64,000 bases of DNA from Juglans regia. Its lineage: Eukaryota; Streptophyta; Magnoliopsida; Fagales; Juglandaceae. Every line of letters begins with the position of its first letter. The first letter of the stretch is position 1. Positions 47,267-59,454 of the stretch are shown here, piece after piece. The notes beneath the pieces are model-generated. The model had not been told where the DNA came from. It did no database searches and saw nothing but the letters and a program-made list of their open reading frames with translations. The stretch lies in contig NC_049903.1 of assembly GCF_001411555.2 (NCBI RefSeq), forward strand, positions 33,972,145-34,036,144, in the 5' to 3' direction. The position numbers and the translations under genes were made by a program.

Positions 47267-48083
47267 AAGTTTGCTGTTTCTAAGGGATTAACTGTGATTT
47301 GTGTCTATATTTATTTCGAGGTTTGTCGTTGTAAATAAAGCAAATAACTACTGGAAACGACATTTATATATTTTGTTTAGTTTGTTTCATATAGCACCTC
47401 GATCCACCTACACACACACACATGGATATGCCAACTGCTATGGTAGCAGAGCGGCATCGAAGACAAGGTCTCGAAGCAGCTTGTGTTTGATGCCGTTTTC
47501 GATTAATGAATTAGTTTGCCCTTTTCGATTAAAAAAAAAAAAAACTTTGACTGAAGATGGATGGATAATTCCAAATTAATAACGTACAATTGAAATAGAT
47601 GTGATCTCCAAAGTGTCATCGAGCTTGGAAACTTATCTAGCTGACAACGGGTATACTTAAATTAATTCCCCATGTTCAACCACATCATGTTTTTAACCCA
47701 TCATCCTATATATTCAGTTAAAAATCTGTCTGAGTCAGGGAAATTCTGAAAACCCTTGCTTGTTCTAGTCAGGCCAAACACCCATTCTAACGAAATTATG
47801 GAGCTCTTTTCTCTGACTTAAATACGTGAGTACGAAAAAAAAAAAGGAACAGCCTCAATGTTTTATTGGAAGGCATTTTTGTTATACGTATCTGATGGTA
47901 ACCACATAAAGCCATTCTTGAATCCATCGGTTAGTACAGCTCATTGCTACCGAATGGTCTTAAACGAAGAGAAGAAGATCAAAATCATCACGGAATAAAA
48001 ATTGACAACAACCAAGCACCCACTTTATTTAACTTTTAGATGTAATAAGTTAAAATATCTTAATTGACAACACCCCGTGTATC
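47267..48083. other. CIPK 3' flank; no other gene
   Basis: The first ~250 bp are probably 3' untranslated region. Nothing else recognisable before the tRNA. Confidence 0.45.
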
Positions 48084-48177
48084 CGACCTTAGCTCAGTTG
48101 GTAGAGCGGAGGACTGTAGTTGTTGCAAAAAGAGACAGACATCCTTAGGTCGCTGGTTCGAATCCGGCAGGTCGGAT
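48084..48177 (+). tRNA. Nuclear tRNA-Tyr (GTA) with intron
   Basis: Starts CCGACCTTAGCTCAGTTGGT (A box) and ends with GGTTCGAATCCGGCAGGTCGGA-type T arm (B box) and acceptor; CCGACCT pairs with AGGTCGG, and A is the discriminator. Anticodon GTA is at 48117-48119. A 21-nt intron (about 48121-48141) follows the base after the anticodon, the standard position; plant tRNA-Tyr genes characteristically carry such an intron. CCA is not encoded. Supplies tyrosine tRNA in the cytosol. Confidence 0.95.
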
Positions 48178-48182
48178 TTTTC
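48178..48182 (+). terminator. RNA polymerase III terminator of tRNA-Tyr
   Basis: TTTTT directly follows the discriminator base. Confidence 0.8.
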
Positions 48183-48212
48183 CAATTTTTTGCTTTGGTT
48201 GTTTTTATTTTT

Positions 48213-48380
48213 AGAGTAATGGTGTGTAAACGATACACAGTCACTTTGAAAAAGAATAGAGTGGGATCTATTGTTAAAAAATTGTTATTTTTTTATATTA
48301 ATATCATATTTATTCACTTTTCTTAAAGTGATTGCACGATATTTATACACTCGTGACTACAACTATCATTTTTCTTATTT
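48213..48380. mobile_element. MITE family D, copy 2
   Basis: GAGTAATGGTGTGTAAACGA ... AGAGTGGGATCTATTGTTAA ... AAAGTGATTGCACGATATTT ... GACTACAACTATCATTTTTC, the same order as 25363-25535. It sits about 35 bp after the tRNA terminator. Confidence 0.5.
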
Positions 48381-49766
48381 TTAACAGTCACACGTTTTAA
48401 TCAATTCTTCCGTGGGATGATAAATAACACGATTAAATTTATTTAGTAAAAGAATGTTAATTTTTATAAAATTAAATTTATTTTTAATTAAATTACATAA
48501 TTACGTTTGTTCAATCAAACGATTAGAACTCGCCTCCAAATTGACCGACTGCTGGGACCCGAGTTCTTTAGAACGCTTTTCCCATCGAATTGGAATCTAA
48601 GAATTCTTAGAGAAGACCACAAATTGCAGCCGTATAAACGATTATGCTTATTTACCACATTTTCTCTAAATTAGAAAACTTGTCCCAAACTCCGGAGACC
48701 GACACCCTCCACCCACCAAAAAACAAAAAGCATAAAAATGGAACTAAATTAGTCGGAAATCAGGAAATGATTTTTTTTTTTTTTCCCTTTAAATCTAGAT
48801 GTTACTTGCCGCATAAATGCATGCATGCCACGTGTATTCCTATCATGCTAAGGTAAGTAAACATCAATCTCCCTTATAAAGAAGAAGAGAAGGAAGATAC
48901 ATTGCATCCACTATTCTCAACTCTCCTCCAAAAGAGGCTATTTGCGTCTAGAGAACAGGTGTGTATTTTAAGTCCCTCATATTCTGTCCCTGTTTTCAAT
49001 CAAATCACCAAAGTGATTGTACATCTTGGGTGGGATATAGATCCCCAATTGGGGGCCTTGCAAAGGATGACTTACCACCACCTTCCCCTGAACCCTGCAC
49101 ACTCCATTCCTTTCTGCTAAAAGAAACAGAAAAAAAAATATATTAGATTACTGTTTGATAATTTGATTTAAAAAATGACAATCATGTATCATCAGTAAGA
49201 AGAGCATATATCAGAAATAACCATTAACAAAACTGAACCATGCACAGAGGATCTATCCCATAATAGAGGTTCGTGCACTATCAATCATGAGCAGTCAAAC
49301 CCTTCGAAGAAAGGTATAAGGTCATGCAATAATCTTAACTCCCTGGAAAAATGGGCAAGACAACAACATCCAGAGAAATCGTTCCACATCAAACTAAATA
49401 CACCAACTTAAAATTCTCCAGGGCGATACAGCTTGAATTATTTACGAATATGCCTCTTATCACAAAAATTCACCATGTTATATATATATTTATTAGCTGT
49501 AAAACTCCACTCTAACGTTGAGAATAGAAATAATCCATATAGAGTGGGTAATTTATAAAAACAGTCATGAGTACTAAGTCCCGCATTTATAAATGATTTT
49601 TGGGATGCTTCAAGTTCACTAATCTTTTAGCGGCTATATCAGATATGGCAAGCACTTTCTCTAGATCAGTACACATCGTATAAGAGTCACCTAGTAAGGC
49701 CAGTCATGTGATACTGGAGTACTTCATGACATGACCCTGACAAGGACGTCAGAAATTTAAAAGCAA
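48381..49766. other. No gene recognised
   Basis: Intergenic DNA; short frames at 48644-49146 overlap one another and look random. 49640-49750 has LTR-like text (GACATGACCCTGACAAGGAC) that I cannot assign. Confidence 0.35.
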
Positions 49767-50166
49767 TTTTTCAAAAGAATTAGTCAATGCTGCAAATGAA
49801 GTCCATTAAAATCACAATAAATCGCAAAAGCTTTTCCCTCCCAAGCAATGTGGAACCTCATTCATTACCCTCTAATACTAAATCTGAATATTAAAATCTT
49901 TCCCTCCTTAAATCCCAAACAGCCTCGTCAAGCCATTTCGTTGTGCAGACTGATGACTCAAGTCCCATACTTCTACTTGGGATTTGCGCCAATACCATTT
50001 ATGATGACCCAAGGAAAGCCCAATTCACATGAGCCTATAAAATCTAAAAGAACTAGTCAATGTTATAGTTTAAGCCCAGTGGAACCATTATAAATCACAA
50101 GAACTTCCTCCCAAGTAATGTGAGATCTCATTCAATACCCTCCTCATGCTAAATCTGGGGTATTAC
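49767..50166 (-). mobile_element. LTR-like block with two diverged direct copies
   Basis: CCCTCCCAAGCAATGTGGAA at about 49837 recurs as CCTCCCAAGTAATGTGAGAT at about 50108, and AAAGAATTAGTCAATGCTGC at about 49772 recurs as AAAGAACTAGTCAATGTTAT at about 50047, so a segment of about 270 bp is present twice in direct order. On the minus strand the block begins TGTAATACCCCAGATTTAGC, the usual start of many plant LTRs. No coding region is present; perhaps nested or tandem solo LTRs. Confidence 0.5.
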
Positions 50167-50687
50167 ATTAGCATTTGTGAATTGTATTTTTTGTTTTTGT
50201 TTTGTTTTGTTTTTTTTTTCTGGGATAAGTAGCATTTGCGAATTGATGTTACCTATTAATCTCATTTTAAGCGTTTTTGGTATTACACATGCATTGCCTT
50301 GTAAAATGAATAACCAGACACAATATTGAGACAATCATGTAATTGTACTTCTTTTAAATATCTATAAACTAATTACTTTCATCTTAATAATTGATTAAAA
50401 AACGATCTACATTCGAAGAACTCAATAACTTTGTTGAGGAACCACTTGGCCAGAGCTTTGAATAATAGAAATGGTATTCATATCAAGTCTCAGGAAATCA
50501 GACCATGCTTTGGCTGATTGATTTATTGGCCTGATTGTAAAAAAAAATGCCCTTATAGGAAAAACTGTGTCTTAGGGGTATAAAATGAACCTCAAGCTCG
50601 CACGAGGGTCTTAGGGGTAAGACTGTTAATCTCAAGAGTGGTCATTCCATAGAGTTGCATGATACTCTTTTTGCTCCAGAGATTCAG
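50167..50687. other. No gene recognised
   Basis: Intergenic sequence; includes a T-rich stretch near 50190-50220. Confidence 0.35.
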
Positions 50688-51058
50688 CACTCGTTTGAAC
50701 ACTTAAAATATCTAAGAATATTTGTGAATAGTAGTGAAATGGTTTGTGAATAGTACTAAAATTGTTTGAATTAAGATATTTTATTGAGTTTTGGAAAAGG
50801 AGAGAAAAAATTGAATAAAAATATTATAAAGTTAAAAAATTGTTTGAATATTATTTTTGTCTTGAAATTTGGAAAAGTGGTATTGTTTTTTGTGTTTTGT
50901 TTAGAAGTTTTGGAAAGTTGTATTAGGTTTTGTGTTTTGATAATGATTAGGTAATGATTAGATGAAAAAATTGAAAAGTTGAAATTGAAAAGCGTTTTGT
51001 GTTTGAATGATGTTCGGGAAAATATCTGAGAATACAGTCAGTGTCCAAACTAGCACTC
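50688..51058. mobile_element. MITE family B, about 370 bp
   Basis: Ends CACTCGTTTGAACAC and GTGTCCAAACTAGCACT form an inverted pair. The interior has GTGAATAGTAGTGAAATG and long T/A-rich runs. A shorter relative lies at 59887-60064; the GAATAGTAG motif also links it to 17896-18062. Confidence 0.6.
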
Positions 51059-51235
51059 AGAGTTACTTCGTCGATGACTCGAGCACCACCACCACCAACC
51101 TCTGGACTTCCTATCATTGGTCATTCCACTCTTCTTTTGAGTAGACAAGTCAAAAATAAAGTTAGCCATACCATCTTAAGTCGGGGTCCTACCATCCCAC
51201 GTTGCTCAAACCCTGTCTCAATCTAACATACTTGA

Positions 51236-51412
51236 GTAATGCTAAGTACAAACCCCAAATAGACAAGACTCATGTAAGCCTTTTGTAAAAAGTAGGTCCC
51301 ACTAATAAAGAATAGTTTTTTTTATACGTATTTAAGGTGAGGTCCACTTTTTTTTATAAAGGCTTGCATGGGACTTGTCTATTTGGCACTTGTACAAATC
51401 ATTTCTCTTTTT
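51236..51412. mobile_element. MITE family C, copy 2
   Basis: Same order of words as 21243-21415: GTACAAACCCCAAATAGAC, AGTAGGTCCCACTAATAAAG, GGCTTGCATGGGACTTGTCT, ATTTGGCACTTGTACAAATC; inverted ends. Confidence 0.65.
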
Positions 51413-53309
51413 CTTTTCCATATCCAGTGGTCAAACAAATATATTTTATACAAAATTTCGAATTTCATTTTGATGACCATTTCAATTCAGGCACTAATGG
51501 AATATTTCAATTCCATGTGTATGGATGTACTGTTTTGGAATTATCTATAGTTTTTTATAGATAGCTGAAACCCATAAAAACTCATAAAGATAGAGACATT
51601 GGAGTTAAAAGCTGGGATTAAAAAATATTATATTCACGAATTTAAGTTAAAAAACACAACAAAAAAATTAAAGATTTAAAAAAAAAAAAAAAAAACTAAG
51701 CAAGCAAACCAAAAATGAGAAAATGGGGAACAAATTTAAAATTACAAAAATTTAAGAAATTACAGAAATGTCATCAAGTTTTAAATTGCAGAAATGCCAT
51801 CCACAATCAGAAAATACAGAAATGCCATCTAGATTTAAAATATTACGATAATACCACTAAAACATTTTGGACCAGAATGCAAATTCTGCCGGGAGTGAAA
51901 CGAAATTTAGAATTAAACAAAACATGAGGGTAAAGCATACTGACAGTGAATTCCAGCCATGTTGGCCGGAAATGAAGCAAAATTTTTTTTTATATAGGTA
52001 ATCAAGAAGTTTTACTCATAAAAGGAGGCAAAGCCCTAGTATACAGGAAGTATACATGAGAAGTACTTAACTAGGGAATCAAAACAAAATTTAGAACTCT
52101 GTTTTTAATATATATATATTTTTTTTACAACCCTAGTGCTTGCTTCCATCTCTGCCATCGCCACTCCATTTTGAAAACCCTTGCCTCTCCCTCTAGTGGT
52201 GCCCCTTCCCAGGATCCCACCACTGCCTCTATTGGTCTCTTATCACGTCAAAGGTACAAACCTAACTGTTATGTATGAAGCACCAAGGATTTTTTAACTA
52301 ATGTTCATACATAAGGAGTTCACCAAAAATAAGCAGAATATGCATGAGAGCCTCAACAAACATCAGTCAATATAGATTGGGCACATGTTTGCATCCTCCA
52401 ATGACTGAATGCCAATGCACCCAAAGCATGGACACCGCTTGCATGTCCATAAAACTCTAAAGGAGGCTTGACTTTGCTTACATAAGTCGTTAATGGTCCT
52501 AAGGTTGTAGGAACAGTATCTGACCAGGTATTAAATTTTTTTTTTTTAATAAGAGATAAATATTATTGATATGAATGAAGTTTTTTAATAAGAGATAAAT
52601 ATTATTGATATGAATGAAGTAGGCATAACCAGGTACTAAATTTTAAGTACACGTGTTGTGGGAAACAGGTGAAGTGGGAAAGATGCTCTCAGTTAGGTGG
52701 GTGTGCACACATGCATGCATAGTTGAGGACTATTAGGGGGAGGGAGGCCCGTTTAGGACTCAAGTCAAGACTGCACAAAAGTCCTCAAGTACACAGAGAA
52801 GTAAGAGGCTGAGACCAATTTCAATTTCAGGCACAATTTCTCTGATATTGATAGAATACGCATAGGACCATATAGAAATATGAGACAGGAATTAAGAAAG
52901 TCTAGACCATGACTAACTAAATGACTCGTAGCCTATCTTCCAAAAGATGGGGCACCAGGCTTGAGTAAACATCACCTAAAGAATAACATGCAGAAAAAAT
53001 ATAAATGATATTTCCTTCTATCTTCGACTATTCTGGGAAAAATTATTACATTAAGATGTGTCAAGTTACTCACCAAAGAAAAAGAGTCTCAAGTCAGTAA
53101 AAACATGCAGACATCACTAGTGTGGCATGGACATACCAAACCTTCACAGCTAATTAACAAGGAATATAAAAATGTATTTTTAATTGGAGGAATATAAAAA
53201 TATATTACTATCATTGATCTTAATGTTTCAACAATATGTATGACCTAGATACACAACCAAGATCTTGGGCTTGCACTTTAGTATAAAATGGATAAAAGAA
53301 GTAGCAAAC
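51413..53309. other. No gene seen; 3' flank of the NST1-like gene at right end
   Basis: Mixed repeats. 51990-52070 (AATCAAGAAGTTTTACTCAT...GCAAAGCCCTAGTATAC) shares text with 39415-39465 and probably marks a dispersed retroelement tail. If the NST1-like gene has a further 3' exon it would lie here on the minus strand; I did not find it. Confidence 0.35.
52542..52619. repeat. Tandem duplication, 2 x 39 bp
   Basis: TTTTTTAATAAGAGATAAAT plus the next 19 bases occurs twice in succession without visible mismatch. Confidence 0.85.
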
Positions 53310-56300
53310 TTACTTGGACCAACAATTAGCAGGAGACATGTCTAATGGATGTTTACTTCCAGAGCTTGGACTTCCAAAAATCATTTCATTTTGTGTAAAT
53401 TCTTCTCGAGGGTTGAGTGCAAAATGGTTTTCACTTCCTGCCAACGGAGGAAAGAAAGCTTTCTGTAACCAGGGTTCATGATCACTTGAACCAGTAACAG
53501 GGCTGTATGGCCCACCATTCTGCCCATTACCAAGAAAAACATTCTGAGGAGAATGAGTGCCAGAAAGGACAAGGTCATCATTTGCAAACAGTGAAGCAGT
53601 AGTTTTCTGAGATGGATGCACTAAATCTTCCTTGTTTGCTCTACTCCATTCAGGGGGCAAAAGCCAGCTCACAGGCCCACCAACTAAACCTAGACCATCC
53701 TGACCAAGAGGAGAGGTATTCCACATCTGCCAAGTTCCTGTCTCATTTGTAGTAGCATCAGTGGCAGGTAAATTATCTTGGGCCCTAGGGGTACATGGTA
53801 ACCAATTAGAAGTATTATGCTTTTCTCGTGACAATGGAGACTCGATTGGAGATGGCTTGTTGACTTCAGATGAAGCAGATACTTTCTTTAAAGCACGAGG
53901 CCTTTCCAATCCCAGGTCTGTTGCAAATCCAGTGCCCAGGTCCAACTGAAAATTATGAAGTGACTCCGAAACAGGCCCAAGCAAGGATACTGGATCAGGA
54001 ACATAACATGGGTCTTCAAAAAGCTCTGGCTCTTCATATTTAAATTCACAGGATGGTTCTCCAATGCGAGGAAAGATTGATTCGATTGCTGGTGAAAAAC
54101 CTAAACCACTGCTTGTGGATACATTTGGATAGGTAGGCAGTGTAAATGGTGACGGCAGCCCAAAGTTAATAGGATTATCATATGATTGTGTCGATGATGT
54201 TTGGCTGCTGAACTGTGGGCTTTGAACTTCTGCTTGGAACTTTGTATTTGGTCTGCTTATGACATTGGTATTCGAAGGAGGAGCAGATGAAGATCGAGTA
54301 AATAATTGTTGCCATGATTTCTTAGGTGTTGTCCTAGGTTGTTCTGAGAGCACCTGCAAGTCAAAAGCTCAACCGTGTAACAGCATTTCTTCCACTGAAT
54401 ACATAAATAAGATACACTTGAGATTATCAAAGTTTGGCATGCCAGCAGGACTCAACCACAGCAAGTCGCTGCTTAACACAATAATCCCAATAAACCTAAG
54501 CATTTAATGTTAAATGACTACCTTTTCTTTCTCTCTTTATTGGGAGAATAGGGGTTGGGGATAAACAATTAAGTATATGGAAGTTATTACCAATAATCGA
54601 GAGGTATCAAATCTAAAAGCAAGCCAAGACTAAAAGTTTACGTCCAAATTCAGAAGATCAAGCTTAATTTCAATCCATCAAAAGGAGCAAAACCCGTAGG
54701 GGTTACTCAAGTGGTAAGAGCCTTGATCTTAGTGGTATGCTACCTCTAGTTCCAAGATTCAAATCCTTTGGTGCAAATAATTTCTAGGGGCCACATCCCA
54801 TCATCAAAAGCCAATGATATACTTGATCTGTGTGATGGTGGCGCATTACACGGGTCCGGGGTTTAACCAGGTAAAAGACATATTGTGTTTGCACAGTCTT
54901 AAAGCTTCCTCATCATCAAACAATAAAAAGGAGCAATCTTAATAGTTATTGAAAACAAACCAGTAATATGCTTACATATACATTTGTGTCCTGGAACAGC
55001 GTCCCGACTAATCCCAAGGGTGCACAAGCCCTCGGCAAGTGCAACTTGGATAATTTAAGGGGAAAATACCCTAGTCTGAGGGCCCCTAGAGATTGTTTGC
55101 ACCCAAGGGGATTTGAACCTTAGACCTGGTGGAAGCATACCCCAAGTCCAAGGCCTTTACCACTTGAGCCAACCCCTAGGGTTTATGCTTACATATATAC
55201 ATTATACCATAAAAACAAATGCTGACTTTCGAAATAAAAGCTTAGATATACAGAACTAATTATGATGGCTACAGAGCACATGCAATTAGCATGATACAGA
55301 AAGACAACTTCAAAAGTGAAGAAAATTACTTATATCCTAGGGGATTTAAAAAAAAAAAGTACCGATTTCCAAGGCATCCAGATAACATGCTAAAACAATG
55401 ACAGTTTAAAGTAGAATGCAATGACACTTACAGCGCGATTGATGCTCTTGTCATCTCCATTTGCACATGGTTTTCCAGCTACATGTTCGTGTGGAAATAA
55501 ATCTCTCTTATTAGCAAAATGATGGACATGATCAACTGAACTGTTAGGCTTGCTTTCCTTTGTAATTGCGGCAGGAATATTAGCAATATTAGCACCCTTT
55601 CCAAAAAGACTATTGCCACTAAATGCTCTAGAATGGGAAAAAATCGTACCCCTCATACGATCCAGATACCTAGTTCCATAATTTCCCCGGCTAACACTGT
55701 TTGCAGATATATTTTTCATCCCATGTCCAGTTTCGATACTCTGGCCTCTTATGCCTTCAGTCCCAGATTTCTGATGTTCCCGGCGATCAATCTCATTCTT
55801 CTTTTCCAATTCTTGCTTTAGCTCACTTTCCTTACCTGCTCTTTTTTCCAGCTCTTCTGCATCAGAATTGCTCTTACTAGACGCTTTGTCCTTCTCTTTC
55901 CTTCTCTCCTGACGCTTCTTTTCAGCTTCCTTCTTACTATCCTTTTCCCTGACAGCTGGTGATGTTTTTTTCTCAGCTTCCATTTTCTCATCCCTCAGTC
56001 TCCTACGTTCCTCCACTAGTCTTGCGACCTCCTCCCTCTGCTTTCGCTCTTCCTCCTCCAAAAGCTCCTTCTCTAACCTAGCCTGTCTCTTCTCTTCAGC
56101 TTTTCTGCGTGCTTTCTCTCCTCTACTTTCATGAAAGCTTGCCCCATTCTCGCCCTTCTTAGCCAACATCGCCCGATGCTCAGCTTCAGTCAAATTATCT
56201 TCACTTGAACTAATCCTAAAAATCTTTCTCCAAAGCCACCTAATGCTGAAGAAAAAAGATGTCAACAGCTTGCATGCAAAAATAACAACCCCCGAGTAAG

Positions 56301-56928
56301 ACTTCTCGGCCAAACAATGTTCATCTCCGCCAAACATACCACTCCCATTCTTCATCCAATAACTAGACTTTGCTGAAACAGACCCACTGACCCAATTGCC
56401 ATTCTCCAACCAATCCTGACCGCATGTCCATCCATTTTCAGACCATGCCTTTCCATTAAATATCTTCCCACCTTTTCCAACCAAATCCTTAATAATACCA
56501 TTGTTTCCCATACCAGGCGGTAAGGGCAAGTCCAGAACCGGCCGCTTCGAAATATGGCCGCAATATGAACACATAAACCGACCACCACCAGGATTCTGTT
56601 CCCTATACGGAGTCAAGCAGTTCCTGCACCGCCTTGTCGCGGTTTTCCGAAGCTTCTGCAATTCTATCGCTTCAAACCTCTTCCTCTCCCTGAGCTGTGC
56701 ATTCCTGCGAACACGCCAGGCTGACAGCTGAGGCATCAAAATCTCATACCAAAAGAGAGTAACCAAAAGCACAAACACACAGGCGAGCCTCGGAGATGTA
56801 ATCTCAAACCGAAATGCAGGCGGCAAAAGTTGGGAGAGAGCCCAAAGTCCTATGAGTGGAATAACTAACCAAGGCAGCATCGTGGCAACCCGGCGAGACC
56901 ACTTCTGAATCACACAGAGTATACACAT
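53310..56928 (-). CDS. NST1-like membrane-anchored, zinc-ribbon and coiled-coil protein, about 846 aa
   Basis: Exon 1 is 56928-55432 (499 codons, donor GCT|GTAAGT) and exon 2 is 54353-53310 (acceptor TTGCAG). N-terminal hydrophobic segments at about 17-35 and 48-65, a zinc ribbon C101-x2-C104-x15-C120-x2-C123 (CRNCLTPYREQ ... FMCSYCGHISKRP), a further hydrophobic segment at about 207-228 (GVVIFACKLLTSFFFSI), then a highly charged coiled coil from about 250 to 400 (EKARRKAEEKRQARLEKELL). The second exon is Ser/Pro-rich and probably disordered, with a GPVSWLLPPEWS segment. This layout matches the plant family labelled stress response protein NST1-like; its function is not established. A split leader is likely (donor near 57281, acceptor near 56979). 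The TAA stop lies inside AAG|TAAGTTTG, which also reads as a splice donor, so another 3' exon cannot be excluded. Confidence 0.82.
54691..54925 (+). mobile_element. tRNA-derived SINE, copy 1, in the NST1-like intron
   Basis: Head GGGGTTACTCAAGTGGTAAG is an A-box-like tRNA start and CCAAGATTCAAATCC an internal B box, then CTAGGGGCCA. The insert is bracketed by AAAAGGAGCAA at 54680-54690 and 54926-54936, an 11-bp target duplication. It lies antisense to the host gene. Its 3' body differs from copy 2, although the first 95 bp are alike. Confidence 0.8.
54985..55184 (-). mobile_element. tRNA-derived SINE, copy 2, in the NST1-like intron
   Basis: On the minus strand it starts CCTAGGGGTTGGCTCAAGTG (A box), has AAGGTTCAAATCC as B box, CTCTAGGGGCCCTC, and ends GACGCTGTTCCAGGACAC. 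Flanked by ATGCTTACATATACATT (54968-54984) and ATGCTTACATATATACATT (55185-55203), a target duplication with one TA gain. It is sense to the host gene and inverted relative to copy 1, 60 bp away. Confidence 0.85.
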
Positions 56929-56978
56929 TATCCTCTACACACGCCTATCTTCCCCGTCTCGAATCGAACCCACAAAGC

Positions 56979-57525
56979 CTAAAATCAAGGAAAAGTATCC
57001 AATCGCCGTCGCAGCAATGCTTTAAAACGGAAAACCCTAACGCTATTTGCCCACAGAAATCAAATACCAAGAGAAAATAAATTTCCGGGACTTGAAGAAC
57101 CCTAAAAGCAATAGATAACCATACACAGCATTAGCGTTTCAATAATAGAACGTTAATCGGATGACTAAGCTCGAAAAAGATTAATCAATTTAGGTTTTCT
57201 AAAGGAAAATGTGTCAGTCAGAGCTCCGATTGTGGGAGGTTAATCTGAATGGAATGGGTGATCAGGGATTCGGAGACTTACAGAGAGGGAGTCCATTGCG
57301 AATATAATGAGAGCCAAGCTTGCAAGAGGCGATTCGGTGCCGGTAATATCCCGGTCTTGTTTTCCTGCGTATCGGGTCGAATCGGTGGCGCGGCTCGTTC
57401 TCTCCTTTACCAAAGACGAAACTGTGAGAAGAAAGACACAGAAGGTGAAAAGATAAGAGATTGAGAAGAAAATAAAACAAATATAATATTAGCAATGGTT
57501 GAACCGGATGGCTTGGACCGGGCAT
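56979..57525 (-). other. Probable leader intron, leader exon and promoter of the NST1-like gene
   Basis: On the minus strand, CCTTGATTTTAG|GCTTTGTGGG gives an acceptor at 56979/56978 and CCTCTCT|GTAAGTCTCC a donor near 57281, so the leader seems to be split by an intron of about 300 bp. The short frames here are not considered genes. Confidence 0.5.
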
Positions 57526-58048
57526 GTTGATTATTATATATGTTAGACTGGCTAATTTTGAACCGGGACTTAATTAAAAGGGTTTATGGAATTTTGATAT
57601 TTCTATAAATGGAATTTTGGATCCCAATCTTCCCACATCTAAATCAATAATAATTATATTCCTCTATTACACAAAATCTGTCCTCTTCTCTCCTTACGCA
57701 TCAAGTGTTTTTTCAATATCAAGATATACTTACTTATATAAAAATGATATTTCAACACTAATGGTATTTCAAAATATTAAAATTCATAAGTTAACGTGAC
57801 TTAATAATGTAATAAGTTAGATTGTAAAATTATTTTTTATTATAAATTAGATCTAATATAATATATGAAGTCATGTCAGTTTGTGAGTTTATTTTTATAA
57901 ATTTTTTTTAATTATGACTGTAGTATTTTTCTTTTATTTAAAAAACAAATTAACGTATCATATCAAATTATATTAATTTATAAATTATTTTTTAATAATT
58001 CTCTTTCTAGAGGACAAATGTACCAGTTAAATCCAATTCCCATTGACT
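57526..58048. other. No gene recognised
   Basis: AT-rich intergenic sequence. Confidence 0.4.
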
Positions 58049-58345
58049 ACGCAAAAACATTAGTTTTTCTATCCTTTGATATTATGTTAGGAATAGTATA
58101 AAGGACAACAGTCATAAGGATGAACAAAAATAATAATTTTTTTTTTTTTATCATTTGATATGAATGGTATAAAGGACAATAATTAAAAGGATGACAAAAC
58201 ATTCGTTTTTTTATAATCATTTAATGTCACGTTAGGAATAGTATAAAGGACAATAATTAAAAGGATGGACAAAAACATTAGTTTTTTTTTATCATTTGAT
58301 ATCATGTTAGAAAATAGGGCAAAAGTTAAAAAGGGATGAATAACA
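58049..58345. repeat. Minisatellite, four diverged units of 68-78 bp
   Basis: Units begin at about 58049, 58127, 58197 and 58272. Each reads roughly AACATTAGTTTTT, TATCATTTGATAT, ATGTTAGGAATAGTATAAAG and GACAATAATTAAAAGGATG, with small gaps between units. Confidence 0.8.
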
Positions 58346-59454
58346 TATATGCAATCATTTAAGATCAACTGGAAAGTTTAGTTTAAGATTACATTTGGAT
58401 ACTGAGGTGATCTCAAATGATCTGAAAATAGTAATAAAAGAATAATTAATAATTTATGAATAATGAGACTACTTTACTTGCCAAAAACAACCCTAAAAAC
58501 TGATTTTTCAATACCTATCATTGATAGTTAACAAACGGATTGTTGGCGCACGTAGATTAAAAGAAATCATAAAAATAAAAATTAAAAAAAACAGATTCAA
58601 TTTAATTAACAATATAATAATCGTGAAAGCCCAAGTGAATGTACTAATTAAAATTACGTGCCTTGGTTTGACAATTAGAAGTTCAAGTTGGATTTAGGAA
58701 AGAAGTTTGGATTAAAGTTTTAAGGGGATTGAGCCATAGATTTATGAAATTACAATTTATCTCAAAATGTTAAATTGATAGAAAGAATAAGATTTAATTA
58801 TTTAGATTATATTCTTAACATTATCTCTCACGTATAAAGTGTAGACTCGAACTCAGATATTTACGATCTGATAGCATGTGAAATTATCATTTATCCAAAA
58901 AACTTTAGAAACAAGTTGTGGTATCACAAGACTAAGAAAGTTTATTGCGTCGTATTGTAATATAAGTCATATATTAAACTTCAAAAAACTTTAGAAGAGT
59001 TTGCCCAAATTTGGTTTTTGCAAATCACGTTACCATATTGCCAAGATAATGACCAATAAGTACAATACGTGTTTTTCATTCAAGTCTTTGCATGCATAAT
59101 GTTATTGGTCATTTTATATAATAATGTAAATTGACTAACAAGTGCATGCAAACGTGCAATGCATGGAAAGAAAGAAAGAAAATTAAACCACAACTTCTTT
59201 GGAATTGAAGAAGCCTTTAAAAGAATAACTAACATCTACTAAAACGGTGTACCTATATTTATTGGAATTGAATATGACTTTTTTTTTTAATCTCATTGAT
59301 TAAGAATTTGATTATCTGAAGACAAAATTAACATAAAGACGTAAACATGAACAAGTCACAAGAATTACTTATGTTTCTTAAACATTGACATGAATACGTT
59401 TGCTAAATCAATGGCTCGGCTTAATGCAATGGGAATTTAATTTACGAAAAATTT
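58346..59454. other. No gene recognised; a MITE-like scrap near 58390
   Basis: AT-rich. 58390-58480 begins GATTACATTTGGATACTGAG and may be a truncated relative of family A. No protein-like frame. Confidence 0.35.

Noticed and set aside
54700..54770. Genuine tRNA gene
   Set aside because: A and B boxes are present but acceptor and anticodon stems do not pair, and target duplications show it is a SINE head.
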